Below, piece after piece: positions 18,501 to 24,021 of a DNA stretch of 64,000 nucleotides. Made by a program: the position numbers and the translations under genes. The DNA lies in NCBI GenBank assembly GCA_020630975.1, contig JAHDID010000030.1, positions 1 to 64,000 of the forward strand. Direction: 5' to 3'. Within the stretch, counting starts at the first letter, position 1; the number at the start of each line of letters is the position of its first letter. The DNA comes from Verrucomicrobiota bacterium (GTDB lineage: Bacteria > Verrucomicrobiota > Verrucomicrobiia > Verrucomicrobiales > DEV007). Below the pieces are notes generated by a model that was given only the letters and a program-made list of their open reading frames with translations, was not told the origin of the DNA and did no database searches.

Positions 18501-21396
18501 CGCTGGTTACGTTATCAGCGCCAGCGCCTGTGTTCACGGCATTGTTACCCTCGCCAGTGTCGATGGTGTTGTCTCCATCGCCAGTGTTGATCGTGTCGTC
18601 CCCGGTCCCTGAGGTGACATTGTTATTACCGTCTCCGGTGGATACACTATTATCACCATCACCGGTGTCGACGGTGTTGTCGCCGTCACCTGTGTCGACC
18701 GAGTCATCGCCAACTCCTGCGGTTACATTGTTATTGCCGTCTCCTGTGGAAATACTGTTGTTGCCATCACCTGCATCTACGGTGTTGTTGCCGCTTCCTG
18801 CATCGAGAGAGTCGTTTCCTGCGCCTGCAGAGACATTGTCATCTCCTGCGCCTGCGCTTACCGTGTTATTTCCGTCGCCTACATTGAGATCATCGCTCCC
18901 AGAGCCGCTGGTGACCTCGTCTGAGCCAGAGCCTGCCGTGACAGCATTGTCGCCATCTCCAGTGTTGATCGTATTATCACCGTCGCCGGTGTTGATAGTG
19001 TCGTTTCCGGTGCCTGAGGTGAGAGTGTTATTGCCGTCGCCTGTGGAAACACTGTTATTACCATCACCAGCATCGACCGTATTGTCTCCACTACCAGTAT
19101 CGAGAGAATCGTTTCCAGAGCCGGAGTTGATGTTATCATTTCCAGCACCTGCACTCACCGTGTTATCACCATCGCCGACATTAAGATCATCGCTGCCCGA
19201 ACCACTGGTGACTTGATCGGATCCAGATCCTGAATTGACGGCATTATCTCCTTCGCCAGTGTCGATCGTATTGTCACCATCTCCAGTGGTGACTGTGTCG
19301 TTACCGCTGCCTGATGAAACATCGTTATTACCATCACCTGTAGAGACATTGTTGTTGCCCTCGCCGGTATCGATCGTGTTATCACCGTCACCAGTGGCGA
19401 TGGAGTCGTCCCCTGTGCCAGAAGTGACATCGTTATTACCGTCGCCGGTGTTGATGGTGTTGTCGCCTTCGCCTGCGTCTACGGTGTTGTTGCCGCTACC
19501 CGCATCTACGGAGTCATTTCCGGTGCCAGCTGTTACATTGTTATTGCCCTCGCCAGCGCTGACTGTGTTATCGCCATTACCAACATTCAGGTTGTCATCA
19601 CCCGCTCCGCTGGTGATCTGGTCGGATCCGGAACCTGAATTCACAGCATTATTGCCATCGCCAGTGTCGATTGTATTATCACCATCACCAGTGTTGATGG
19701 TGTCATCACCAGTGCCAGATGTTACGTTGTTGTCTCCATCGCCTGTCGCTACACTGTTATTACCGTCGCCAGTATCGATGCTGTTATTTCCTTCCCCTAC
19801 ATTGACAGAATCATTGCCGCCGCCAGACGTTACGGTGTTATCACCTTCTCCTGCGTCCACAGTATTATTACCATCTCCGACATTGAGTTCGTCATCTCCA
19901 GATCCGCTGGTGACTTGATCAGACCCAGCACCAGAGTTGACCGCGTTGTTACCATCGCCGGTATTGATGGTGTTATCGCCATCGCCGGTATTGACTGTAT
20001 CATCTCCGGTTCCAGAAGTTACTTCATTGTTACCATCACCAGTCGTTACACTATTATCGCCCTCGCCAGTGTTTACGGTATTGTTACCATCACCTGTCGA
20101 TACCGAGTCGTCACCGCTTCCTGAGCTTACGTCGTTATCACCGTTGCCGGTGGTTACACTGTTATCACCTTCGCCGGTGTCGACTGTGTTATTACCATCG
20201 CCTGCATTTACGGAGTCGTTTCCCTCTCCGGCGGTTACATTGTTATCACCATCTCCTGCGTCGACCGTGTTATTGCCGTCACCCACGTTTAGATTGTCGT
20301 CGCCTGAGCCGCTAGTGATTTGATCCGCCCCGGAACCTGAGTTGACGGCGTTATTGCCATCACCTGTGTTGATGGTGTTGTCTCCATCGCCGGTGTTGAC
20401 TGTATCATCACCTGTCCCGGCAGTGACATTGTTATCACCATCGCCGATAGCGATATTGTTAGCACCATCGCCTGCATCGATTTCATTGTCGCCGCCGCCA
20501 CCGACGATGTTATCATTTCCGCCACCAGACACCACTTGGTTATCACCCTCGCCTGCGTCCACCGTGTTGTCGCCGTCCCCTACATTAAAAGCATCATTAC
20601 CCGAGCCCCCTGTGACCTCATCCGCACCACCTCCTGTGGTGACACTATTATCGCCATCACCAGCGTTGATCGTGTTTTGGCCATTTCCAGTGGTGAGAAT
20701 GGCGTCATTTCCTCCTCCTGTGACGACATCATTATTACCGCCACCGGCGTCGATATTGTTGTTTCCTCCCGCGGAGGTGATAGCGTCGTTTCCAGATCCT
20801 GCGAAGATGTTATCGTTTCCAGATCCAGTGGTTACCTGATTATTCCCCTCGCCTGCCGTAATGGTGTTATCGCCTGTTTGGGCGTTGATGATATCATTAC
20901 CATTGCCGCCGGAGTAAATGCCTGCAGCCTCCTGTGCTGCAGTGGCATCGCCACCACCACCTGCTCCCATACTGGGTGGTGCCGAACTACCGCTACCAGA
21001 ACTGAGACCGTCTATTGAGTTTCCGAAGTTGAGATAGTCAGTATTGACCATCCGCATCAGTGACACACCGCCATCTGGAGTCGACCCGCCGACACTTGAT
21101 TGAGAGGCTTCTGACGGTTCCTCGGACTCTTCGTTGGCTTGAAGTGTGGCTGTGATAGGATCGAGTTGGGACTCGATATCTGTGAAGAATCCCTCCAGTC
21201 GGATCTCGTTTCCAGTAGGTAGGATGATGACTAGATCGTTGCCATCATTGCGGAATTCGGCTTGCACCAACTCACCCTCTTCGTCGACAACTTGAATGTC
21301 GTCGCCAGGTAAAACTGGCACCGAATTGTTAAAGTATTCGTCTATTTCAACAGTGACGGAGGATCCGTCAGGGCGGGAGATCAGGAGTTGTTTCAT
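3514..21396 (-). CDS. giant RTX-like multidomain adhesin, 5,960 aa
   Basis: Probably a type I-secreted, calcium-binding surface or biofilm adhesin. Visible order (approximate residues): BapA-like prefix 1-75; acidic linker; about 270 RTX-like nonapeptides 160-2600, the last ones canonical (GGGNDTIEGGTGQDRV); VCBS/cadherin-like repeats 2655-3080, marked by ITVTVTDDNGATD; LamG/concanavalin-like domain 3085-3290; cadherin-like 3290-3415; a first block of propeller-like repeats (DGGYVVAWQ..) 3420-4130; cadherin-like 4135-4330; a second propeller-like block 4340-5085; more Ig/cadherin-like sequence; an NPSFEV-type carbohydrate-binding-like domain near 5440; and a C-terminal DMDGDGVEF / DANNNNDVDG / DSNNDGVLS acidic calcium-binding domain (5734-5830), typical of large RTX adhesins. 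No cleavable N-terminal signal is apparent, which fits type I export. An AGGAGG lies unusually far (about 27 nt) upstream of the ATG. Alternative: S-layer-like protein. Confidence 0.9.
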   Translation of the reverse strand: MKQLLISRPDGSSVTVEIDEYFNNSVPVLPGDDIQVVDEEGELVQAEFRNDGNDLVIILPTGNEIRLEGFFTDIESQLDPITATLQANEESEEPSEASQSSVGGSTPDGGVSLMRMVNTDYLNFGNSIDGLSSGSGSSAPPSMGAGGGGDATAAQEAAGIYSGGNGNDIINAQTGDNTITAGEGNNQVTTGSGNDNIFAGSGNDAITSAGGNNNIDAGGGNNDVVTGGGNDAILTTGNGQNTINAGDGDNSVTTGGGADEVTGGSGNDAFNVGDGDNTVDAGEGDNQVVSGGGNDNIVGGGGDNEIDAGDGANNIAIGDGDNNVTAGTGDDTVNTGDGDNTINTGDGNNAVNSGSGADQITSGSGDDNLNVGDGNNTVDAGDGDNNVTAGEGNDSVNAGDGNNTVDTGEGDNSVTTGNGDNDVSSGSGDDSVSTGDGNNTVNTGEGDNSVTTGDGNNEVTSGTGDDTVNTGDGDNTINTGDGNNAVNSGAGSDQVTSGSGDDELNVGDGNNTVDAGEGDNTVTSGGGNDSVNVGEGNNSIDTGDGNNSVATGDGDNNVTSGTGDDTINTGDGDNTIDTGDGNNAVNSGSGSDQITSGAGDDNLNVGNGDNTVSAGEGNNNVTAGTGNDSVDAGSGNNTVDAGEGDNTINTGDGNNDVTSGTGDDSIATGDGDNTIDTGEGNNNVSTGDGNNDVSSGSGNDTVTTGDGDNTIDTGEGDNAVNSGSGSDQVTSGSGSDDLNVGDGDNTVSAGAGNDNINSGSGNDSLDTGSGDNTVDAGDGNNSVSTGDGNNTLTSGTGNDTINTGDGDNTINTGDGDNAVTAGSGSDEVTSGSGSDDLNVGDGNNTVSAGAGDDNVSAGAGNDSLDAGSGNNTVDAGDGNNSISTGDGNNNVTAGVGDDSVDTGDGDNTVDTGDGDNSVSTGDGNNNVTSGTGDDTINTGDGDNTIDTGEGNNAVNTGAGADNVTSGSGSDNLDVGNGDNTVSAGAGDDNVTSGSGNDSVDAGTGNNTVNAGDGDNTVSTGDGNNDVTSGSGNDTINTGDGDNTIDTGEGNNAVNTGAGADNVTSGSGSDDLDVGNGNNTVSAGAGDDNVTSGSGNDSVDAGTGNNTVDAGDGDNNVSAGDGDNSLTSGGGDDTIDTGDGDNTINTGQGDNTVSTGDGNNDVTSGSGNDTINTGDGDNTIDTGEGNNAVNTGAGADNVTSGSGSDDLDVGNGNNTVSAGAGDDNVTSGSGNDSVDAGTGNNTVDAGDGDNNVSAGDGDNSLTSGGGDDTIDTGDGDNTINTGQGDNAVSTGDGNNDVTSGSGNDTINTGDGDNTINTGDGDNAVNSGAGADQITSGSGSDNLNVGDGENTVSAGAGNDNVTSGSGNDSVDVGSGDNTVNAGAGDNNVLTGDGDNSVTSGGGNDTINTGDGDNTIDTGDGDNAVNTGSGADNVTSGSGSDNLDVGSGNNTVSAGAGDDSVTSGSGNDSVDAGSGNNTVNAGEGDNSIATGDGDNSLTSGTGDDTINTGDGNNTINTGDGDNEVNAGAGADQVTSGSGSDDLNVGDGNNTVSAGAGNDNITSGTGNDSVDAGSGNNTVDAGDGNNNISTGDGDNNLSSGSGNDTINTGGGDNTIDTGDGDNAVNTGTGADNVTSGSGSDNLNVGEGNNTVSAGAGNDSITSGTGNDSVNTGEGNNTVDAGEGNNNIATGGGNNDVSAGSGNDTITTGDGNNTINTGDGDNAVNSGAGADQVTSGSGSDDLNVGDGDNTVTAGAGSDSVTSGGGNDSINAGSGNNTVDAGAGDNNIATGDGNNNVTSGTGDDTINTGNGDNTINTGDGNNSVTSGSGADNVTSGSGSDYLNVGEGNNIVSAGAGDDNVTSGGGNDSIDAGSGNNTVSAGEGDNDISTGNGNNNITSGAGNDTVNTGDGDNTIITGDGNNAVNAGAGSDNVTSGSGSDNLSVGDGNNTVSAGSGNDNITSGTGNDSVDTGEGNNTVDAGEGNNTIATGGGDNDVSAGSGNDTVTTGDGDNTINTGDGDNSVNTGSGADQVTSGSGSDDLNVGDGNNTVAAGAGDDNVTSGSGNDSIDAGSGNNTVDAGAGDNNIATGDGNNNVTSGTGDDTVTTGDGDNVINAGEGNNSVTSGAGADSVTSGSGSDNLNVGDGNNTVSAGAGNDNVTSGSGSDSIDAGSGNNTVNAGEGDNSVISGTGSDSVTSGAGNDDLNVGDGNNTVSAGAGDDNVSSGSGSDSIDAGSGNNTVDAGAGDNTISTGDGDNSITSGGGDDTVTTGDGNNTINTGDGNNSVTSGTGADSVTSGTGNDNLNVGDGNNTVSAGAGDDNVTSGSGSDSINAGSGNNTVNAGTGDNTVSTGDGNNTVTSGSGDDTVTTGDGDNTVNTGDGNNSVTTGTGADSVTSGTGNDDLNVGDGNNTVSAGAGDDNVTSGSGSDSIDAGSGNNTVNAGAGDNTISTGDGNNTVTASGGDDTVTTGDGDNTINTGDGNNSVTSGSGADSVSSGSGDDNLNVGDGNNTVSAGAGNDSITSGSGNDSIETGSGNNTVNAGAGNNTINTGDGNNTITSGGGTDTVTTGSGADTIDTGGGADSVDAGAGNDTIAAGGGNDTIEGGTGQDRVVYTGLSTDYTFTEHSDGSLTITDNRPGSPDGSDRISGVEEYTFTDTTLTYEQITDPVASDDQAAVSEDDSISISVLANDVKLDTDTLTITSVTDPVGTVTNNGDGTISYDTNGQFENLQPGVEVTDTFSYVVTDDHGNSDTSTVTVTIVGQNDGPVATGATSSVTEESVTTTTGTVSATDIDDGSTTTWTALSAAASDNGYGNFHLTTAGAWTYHLTNSHASVQALNTGETLMDQITVTVTDDNGATDTTVIDVTITGTNDTPVATGAAGNVTEETTVAASGSVTSIDTDTTAIATWTALSAASGDSGYGTFDLTSGGAWTYNLANGHSSVQALNAGETLLDQITVTVTDDNGATDTTVIDVTITGTNDAPVAGAGSGAVGEDSTLVSTGQLSFTDIDDTSTGSWSVISDQAGDNGYGSFNVNADGEWSYQLDNAQSSVQNLAEGETVTDQIVVTITDDNGATDVENVIVTITGDNDAPTGFTIAGEATSIGFDGSGDTQVGIANNVDLMPASALTLEMRVSADFDQASSVSVLISYAVESNHNEMLLFANGPDIRLHFNGGFYYTGILKSEVFTGNNEDISLTWDEGTGEIKTYLNGALRSTIAGPTSSLEPGGALVLGQEQDAVGGGFDPLQAFQGQITEVRVFDYARTDQQIQDNSGVLLANPEAESGLVINWQGNVDSSGVMIDRAGNYDLQLSSDVAHSISVDENLTVNAQSGAVVGTLTGVEDVDGADTHTYMVIEDDPSEFHWFEVGTDSDGNPALVVKDGVDLNHEIREFHDVKIRVDDGNGGIFDKVFQVQVTDLNEAPQSFIISREGELGGADVQTESATGLTWGGAPALVALPANFYVQLSTNIGVDGVPKLHMQKFDHDSRIAGDPITLNVAPEDQPKIGAERPETARLTNGDTLVAYITESGDVNIAQINGDGTALTDAGDIDLGASQKSNVDIERLTDGNVVITWLNEDTGRVEGQIFDSSMTAQSSLLDLGAADANSQVTAAGDGFAVLTESSNNVFVEFFGADGASLVAAQQVNDAVGSHDNAHIIRRSNGNVAVVWSSEEAGAKALNYHDFDENGVSLTGSTEIPDIGGDPVVSDLHIYNDGRVDVIFNPEYGDTGEGNFRHFGIFPDGFISGVSTPSHSSGTHSDATYIRLFNNWGVYAWEDHDASVKGVATRRSALQYTQSFANDGDFGTEVLGLADGSYYTFWQSTGIDGSGTALRGQLYDVEGEKVGSAFAVSTDTVGDQGDPSAARLVDGGGVVAFVSDGDIYVQRYAGSGAALGGNVIANSTTAGAQGTPAITGLADGGYVVAWQTDSQSISYQRYADDGTQVGGEVLVNGNIDVDSELHISGTSDGGFVIGWTEGEAPTYIKYDSNGVPGVAVSIVGQDEIEGLIGLVNGGFVTLSDGALGTVIERFDAAGNSLGTSTITPSGDDVEHATMTALQDGGYMVTWEDVDVSQNVRYIYGQRFNEDGTVRAGRFLVNLLPDDPDNPDVDRNYDPSVSQLANGNVVFGWSYENQDSSQNGAKFRFYEQAPAEEVVGPVVVASLSSDDIDEGDNHTYELVSDPTGKFDIVGNTVVLRTGESFTNLAQFTQEYDIVVRITDQGGLTLEDTITIVINGGQDFPTNLFIDDGDNSTDDDTTATVVEGAADGAIVGTLSVEDIDTDDSHTYAIKDTEGSLDIFEIVNGNQIAVKAGYEVNYSHRPSHDITIEVTDSQGLKYTEVIQINVQDTNQAPTDIHASLSSAQDRSDESKILTYAAAGSAHNAYTHVIPTDDGTGDYFVFIRDPQDGWVKAQRYAEDGTTIGDREAVIYSRGGVSFDLLDDGNIVVGMSHWYGTRDTASFTIIDQNLDVVKGATRADLIEGTTSGSGGFAQVTALSGGRFALTMRKPVTEGFESFDHDVTVTIYNNDGTVLTPAFHVAEHRYYQQGRDFAQVVELDNGNIFVAFDTYSRELDTSGWGVSGRILDINGNPLTGEILVNGTTSSHQHDNQAIALGNGNILVSYFDDGIDDIVGTIIDPNGNIVESNIILSDGTTYTRYHHTFELDDGGFFVSYTVGNDVKGQRFDVNGDKVGDEVDILVDAGNQYTIHDLSAQLSNGNLVLVGRDDEAGGTFHKIFDLNGNLVADPVDQLAVAGGDASFVIPLEDGTFVVVRGNGSIIRRQLLDKDGELIEERDVTIGGTNYGVKGASLPDGGYLVVSHDNNSVWVQRFDTNHQVLGGRTRLNAGLTTSNDRYPEVEVFQDGSYVVAFTASDMGVNGYWQVVQQRFDSNGIKIGEVTQVNTTQTNHNLHPDVHGFADGSYMIFWQGHHVSGYEIYGQKFASDGTKVGDEWRINTATGDHQVAPSVTELSDGGYVVVYTSSDGNGHGVFMQRFDSDNNKIGIETKVNTTSDRDQDLQQVIDLNDGGFIVVWHSYHDHADSHKSFGQEYDRFGNEVGEQFQIGPEDGRSTHIRGAQNADGTIVFTYYYAGLESGSKSFRFETWKSAVDETLDSGSVVAQLTSNDPDVGDGATFELLDAGGNVIANDGIFEVVGNELRLLPTASLDYETATSHTLKLRVTDDGGLFYEEDVVIRLTDILEASDDAISVSSGTLISGNLVDDDNGAGVDRDVSSVTGFNVGGTSYTVGQTVTMAGGDLTVLADGSYTFEADPNFTPPDPNFVRMSARENQLSDYTTILPGSSGGGDITVKVGGMMNDQYSRTWNTDLSIQNSDWWHIGAGREMTLDFDQPVTVQFTIDYLAADEAFTLKVDGVDVIVEGKPDVADQRTVTVTGTSFGITHVGPDNGTITIAADVDTASSASNQHFEYTVTDGVNSDTAKAFITIDQAAELTPTNSQIGTPLGTNTAVNPSFEVGPNHAAGAWAPYQEDLIDGWNTTDSTGYIEIQANNHLGSFQAHDGGYYAELNNSEVATLWQAVDTTGMSALSINLQHAQRLVNTEQIRVLIGSTAPPDKSSPSDVEDLLALGFTEVLLTNTDGLFDWTQYSSTVGIPAGQETTYVAFQSAGVSASPGAGNLLDSVSLQGVNPIYFSDYGVQIVEDSGILHSMKVTLTNAQPEDLLAIGGLLPAGLTTMIDQSGGNFELTITGGTSVANYQAVLDGMSFTSASTVNGLRNIQVVVNDGLADSAPLALSIDYGNTLPPIVIDMDGDGVEFKSVDEGVVIDVDDDGQKEQTAWAANDDAVLIYDANNNNDVDGRSEFAFADYSKNESATDMEGLREAFDSNNDGVLSEEDDSFDQFKLWQDENGDGLVGEGEMVSLRDAGIESIGLISDGMSYQAANGDVTVHGESQVSYHDGSTGVAADAEFAFDELIEEEELIVVGNDGNTYNLDEPSSESSAPSHGGNEPSFEVWTEATLPSELENYTGQSEL
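13615..20915 (-). repeat. 27-bp coding repeat array with 4n+3 super-units
   Basis: About 270 consecutive nonapeptides follow the pattern [TSAV]-G-x-G-x-[DN]-x-[VIL]-x, which is RTX-like with the first Gly usually replaced. Super-units open with a unit starting V-G (often VGDGNNTVS) and close with a Leu-containing unit (SGSGSDDLN type). By my count there are 21 super-units: five of 15, fifteen of 11 and one of 7 nonapeptides (405, 297 and 189 bp). Most units with Asp/Glu at position 3 have Asn at position 6, and most with Ser/Thr/Ala/Gly at position 3 have Asp at position 6. Exceptions such as AGSGNNTVD and AGEGNDSVN occur. Confidence 0.9.
17577..18360 (-). repeat. near-perfect 405-bp tandem duplication inside the giant gene
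   Basis: Bases 17577-17955 and 17982-18360 read the same by eye, offset by exactly 405 bp (15 nonapeptides), although other super-units differ at many synonymous positions. This points to a recent tandem duplication or gene conversion. A third, shorter relative follows to about 18600. Confidence 0.8.
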
Positions 21397-21400
21397 TTTT

Positions 21401-21428
21401 GGGAGTTTGTTAAAAATATAAACCCTCC
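21401..21428 (-). promoter_or_regulatory. possible leader hairpin covering the distant Shine-Dalgarno of the giant gene
   Basis: The minus-strand leader contains GGAGGGTTT about 27 nt before the ATG and AAACTCCC just before it. They can pair over an AT-rich loop with one wobble and one mismatch. This would bury the only clear ribosome-binding sequence. It parallels the hairpin before the second giant gene. Confidence 0.3.
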
Positions 21429-21612
21429 TGTTATTAATGAAATATATTTATGGAAATTATAAATTATTCCATAAATCAATATTTTAGAGTCATATCTGAG
21501 AAGAGTTGCGCGATTGAAAGTTAGTTTCTCTAGCTGGAGAATTCGGGCTTTTTTGAGACAGTATTGTTTTCCCAAACCGATAGAAATCTGTAACAGTGAC
21601 GAAGGTTTGAGA

Positions 21613-24021
21613 GTGACTACATCTGGCTATTTGATCTTGATCTCGTTTTTGGCGTCTATGGTACCGGCAGCGGATTCGGTCCAAGACTCCACTGGTACAA
21701 GCTTTCGTCTGATCGAAGGAGGGCGGTACATCAGAGGCTTCGATGGCAGGGAGAACCAACTGCAAGAGGACTTCCCTGTATCAATTGTGGGTCAATATTT
21801 CGGAAATGCCGAAACCCCTGCTCATGCCTGCTGGCTGACCAAGCCTTTCTATTTCGCTGAGACAGAAGTCACAGTTGCGCAGTTTCGCGCATTTGTGAAA
21901 GAGACGGGCTATCAGACCTCTGCTGAGCAAAAGCTGACTGAAATGGTGGGATGGGCACCGACTCCAGAAGATGAGCCTTTGTACAAAAGTTTCGATTTTC
22001 AGCGCAGCTCAGATTCATCCTGGAAAGACCCCGGTTTTCCCCAGGAGGATGATCATCCTGTCGTAGGTGTGAGCTATCTCGATGCCAAAGCCTACTGCCA
22101 ATGGCTGACAAAACGTGAAGAGGTGGTGTACCGACTGCCGACCGAGGCGGAGTGGGAGTATGTGTGCCGAGCTGGCTCAAAGACTCACTTTTCGTTTGGA
22201 GATAAGCCGAACGAAATCATCCACCGGCATGGAAATGTGGGCAATGTGGAGCTGGAAAAGCATCGCAAGCACAGTGTCGAGCGACAATGGCTGTTGGATT
22301 GGGATCGCGCCAGTGGTGATGGCCATGTTTTCACCGCTCCGGTAGGGAGCTATGAGCCCAATGGGTATGGTATAAAAGACATGCACGGAAATGTCTGGGA
22401 GTGGTGTGAGGATCTTTGGCTGGATACGGTCTACAATGATTTCGGAGCGGATACCCGTTTTTTGCCACGGAAAACAGCGATCGATCCGGTGAACCTTGAT
22501 CAGCCTCAGACGGATACCAATGAGTTTCGGGTGATTCGGGGTGGTAGTTGGTACAATGGCCCGATCATCTGTCGCTCGTCGAACCGAACTGGCTGGGATG
22601 CCGATGATGCCGCTTGTTACGTGGGGTTTCGCGTGGTCCGGGAGGCGAACCCCGAAATCTCTACCCAGACGCGGAAGGCATCGGACCGAGAGCAAGCCGC
22701 GCTAAAGCGAGTCGCTGAGAATGGTGGCACGTTTTCGACCAATGATAGGCTGACCTTGAAACTGACGTTTTCGGGAGAGGCGTTTGACGAGTCCGTCTTA
22801 GATGATGTCCGGTATCTACCTGAAGTGATCGAGCTGAGGCTGAGCCAATGCGGAGTCATCTCGCAAAAGGGGATCGAGGCGATCTCGCGTCTAGATGGAT
22901 TGATGGGTCTCGAGTTTGAAACCAAACTGGATACCGAAGGTATTGATTTTTCAGCCTTATCTCGACTGCCATCACTAAAATCGATTCATCTACCGAGACA
23001 ATCACCTATACAGGATGCGCACCTGCTCCAGATCGCACAGATCACCACGCTGGAGTCTCTAAAACTATACGGCACAGATGGCGGTGTGTCTGATGATGGA
23101 TTGTCTGCTCTAGCAGCCTGCGCTGAGTTGCAGTTATTGCATGCTTATGAAACTCACAGTGAAGGGCGTTTTCTAGCGGCGCTGAAGTCACTACCGCTGA
23201 CCTCTCTGGAGCTGACCAAGCCTTATCGGAGTAATTCACCACTCGCGGATGAATATTTGGCCGCTTTAGGAGAGTTTCCGTCATTGCAGAATCTGCGATT
23301 GCATTCCGCTACTGAAATAACTAAAAAAACAGTCGATGTGATTGGAGGGTTGCCAGTCTTACGCACTTTAGCGCTGGATGGTTGCACAGGTATCGAGACA
23401 GGTGGTTTTGCAGGATTGGGGAATGCGCATGCACTGTATTCACTTAACCTACTACTAACCCAAGCAGGTGATAGCGATCTGCAGGCGCTGGGGCAGTTGC
23501 CACTATTGGCCAGGCTGTCTATGGGGTCGAAGCACATCACTGATGCAGGCGCTGTGCAGGTGGCGAATATGCTACCGATGGAATATCTATCAATCAATCG
23601 ATCTCAAATTTCGGATGATGGATTGGTGTATTTTTCTAGGATCCCTCGATTGAAGCAGCTGCATCTGCAGTCCAGCAAGCTAAATGGTGATGGTGCCAAA
23701 GTGTTTATCCCTATGCCTAACCTAGGTGATCTGAAAATCATTTCACCATTACTCACTGATGTGGTGTTTGAGCATCTATCCCGTTGTAAGTCTGTTCAGA
23801 AATTGCGCTTTGTCGAGCGTGGTCAAAGACCGCCAGTTGCAATTTCCAATGCAGGCATCGCAGCGCTCGAGAAAGCTCATTGGCTGAAAGAGATCTGGCT
23901 GCCTAGAAATGATACTGGGGTGACAGAAGAGGCGATTAAACGTTTGGACGACGCAATGCCAAAAACAGGAGTGATAGCTTATACGGTAGATTGGGATAGA
24001 GGGGAGTCGGATGATGACTAG
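21613..24021 (+). CDS. FGE-sulfatase (SUMF1-type) domain protein with C-terminal leucine-rich repeats
   Basis: The N-terminal half is a formylglycine-generating-enzyme-type fold. It has the GVSYLDAKAYCQWL segment, the RLPTEAEWEYVCRAG signature, MHGNVWEWCEDLW and the closing RGGSW..GFRVVRE. The C-terminal half (from about residue 370) is a run of irregular leucine-rich repeats of the kind common in planctomycete and verrucomicrobial proteins. In-frame codons extend up to an ATG at 21514, but the GTG at 21613 is preferred. It has an AAGG 7 nt upstream and begins a hydrophobic signal-like segment ending VPAAD, so export is likely. FGE-fold proteins outside sulfatase activation often have unknown substrates, so no catalytic role is asserted. 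It overlaps the next gene by 11 bp, which implies an operon. Confidence 0.85.
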   Translation: MTTSGYLILISFLASMVPAADSVQDSTGTSFRLIEGGRYIRGFDGRENQLQEDFPVSIVGQYFGNAETPAHACWLTKPFYFAETEVTVAQFRAFVKETGYQTSAEQKLTEMVGWAPTPEDEPLYKSFDFQRSSDSSWKDPGFPQEDDHPVVGVSYLDAKAYCQWLTKREEVVYRLPTEAEWEYVCRAGSKTHFSFGDKPNEIIHRHGNVGNVELEKHRKHSVERQWLLDWDRASGDGHVFTAPVGSYEPNGYGIKDMHGNVWEWCEDLWLDTVYNDFGADTRFLPRKTAIDPVNLDQPQTDTNEFRVIRGGSWYNGPIICRSSNRTGWDADDAACYVGFRVVREANPEISTQTRKASDREQAALKRVAENGGTFSTNDRLTLKLTFSGEAFDESVLDDVRYLPEVIELRLSQCGVISQKGIEAISRLDGLMGLEFETKLDTEGIDFSALSRLPSLKSIHLPRQSPIQDAHLLQIAQITTLESLKLYGTDGGVSDDGLSALAACAELQLLHAYETHSEGRFLAALKSLPLTSLELTKPYRSNSPLADEYLAALGEFPSLQNLRLHSATEITKKTVDVIGGLPVLRTLALDGCTGIETGGFAGLGNAHALYSLNLLLTQAGDSDLQALGQLPLLARLSMGSKHITDAGAVQVANMLPMEYLSINRSQISDDGLVYFSRIPRLKQLHLQSSKLNGDGAKVFIPMPNLGDLKIISPLLTDVVFEHLSRCKSVQKLRFVERGQRPPVAISNAGIAALEKAHWLKEIWLPRNDTGVTEEAIKRLDDAMPKTGVIAYTVDWDRGESDDD

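Noticed and set aside
15-19918. Very long plus-strand open frames rich in S-P-S-P-V repeats (for example 15-2561, 13610-15895, 15941-19216).
   Set aside because: They are the mirror of the minus-strand nonapeptide arrays: the 27-bp repeat has no stop on the other strand. The minus-strand reading has a proper N-terminus, RTX-like motifs and recognisable flanking domains.
1-20915. CRISPR-like or satellite DNA reading of the 27-bp repeats.
   Set aside because: The repeats keep one open frame, vary at synonymous positions and have no regular spacers, so they are coding.
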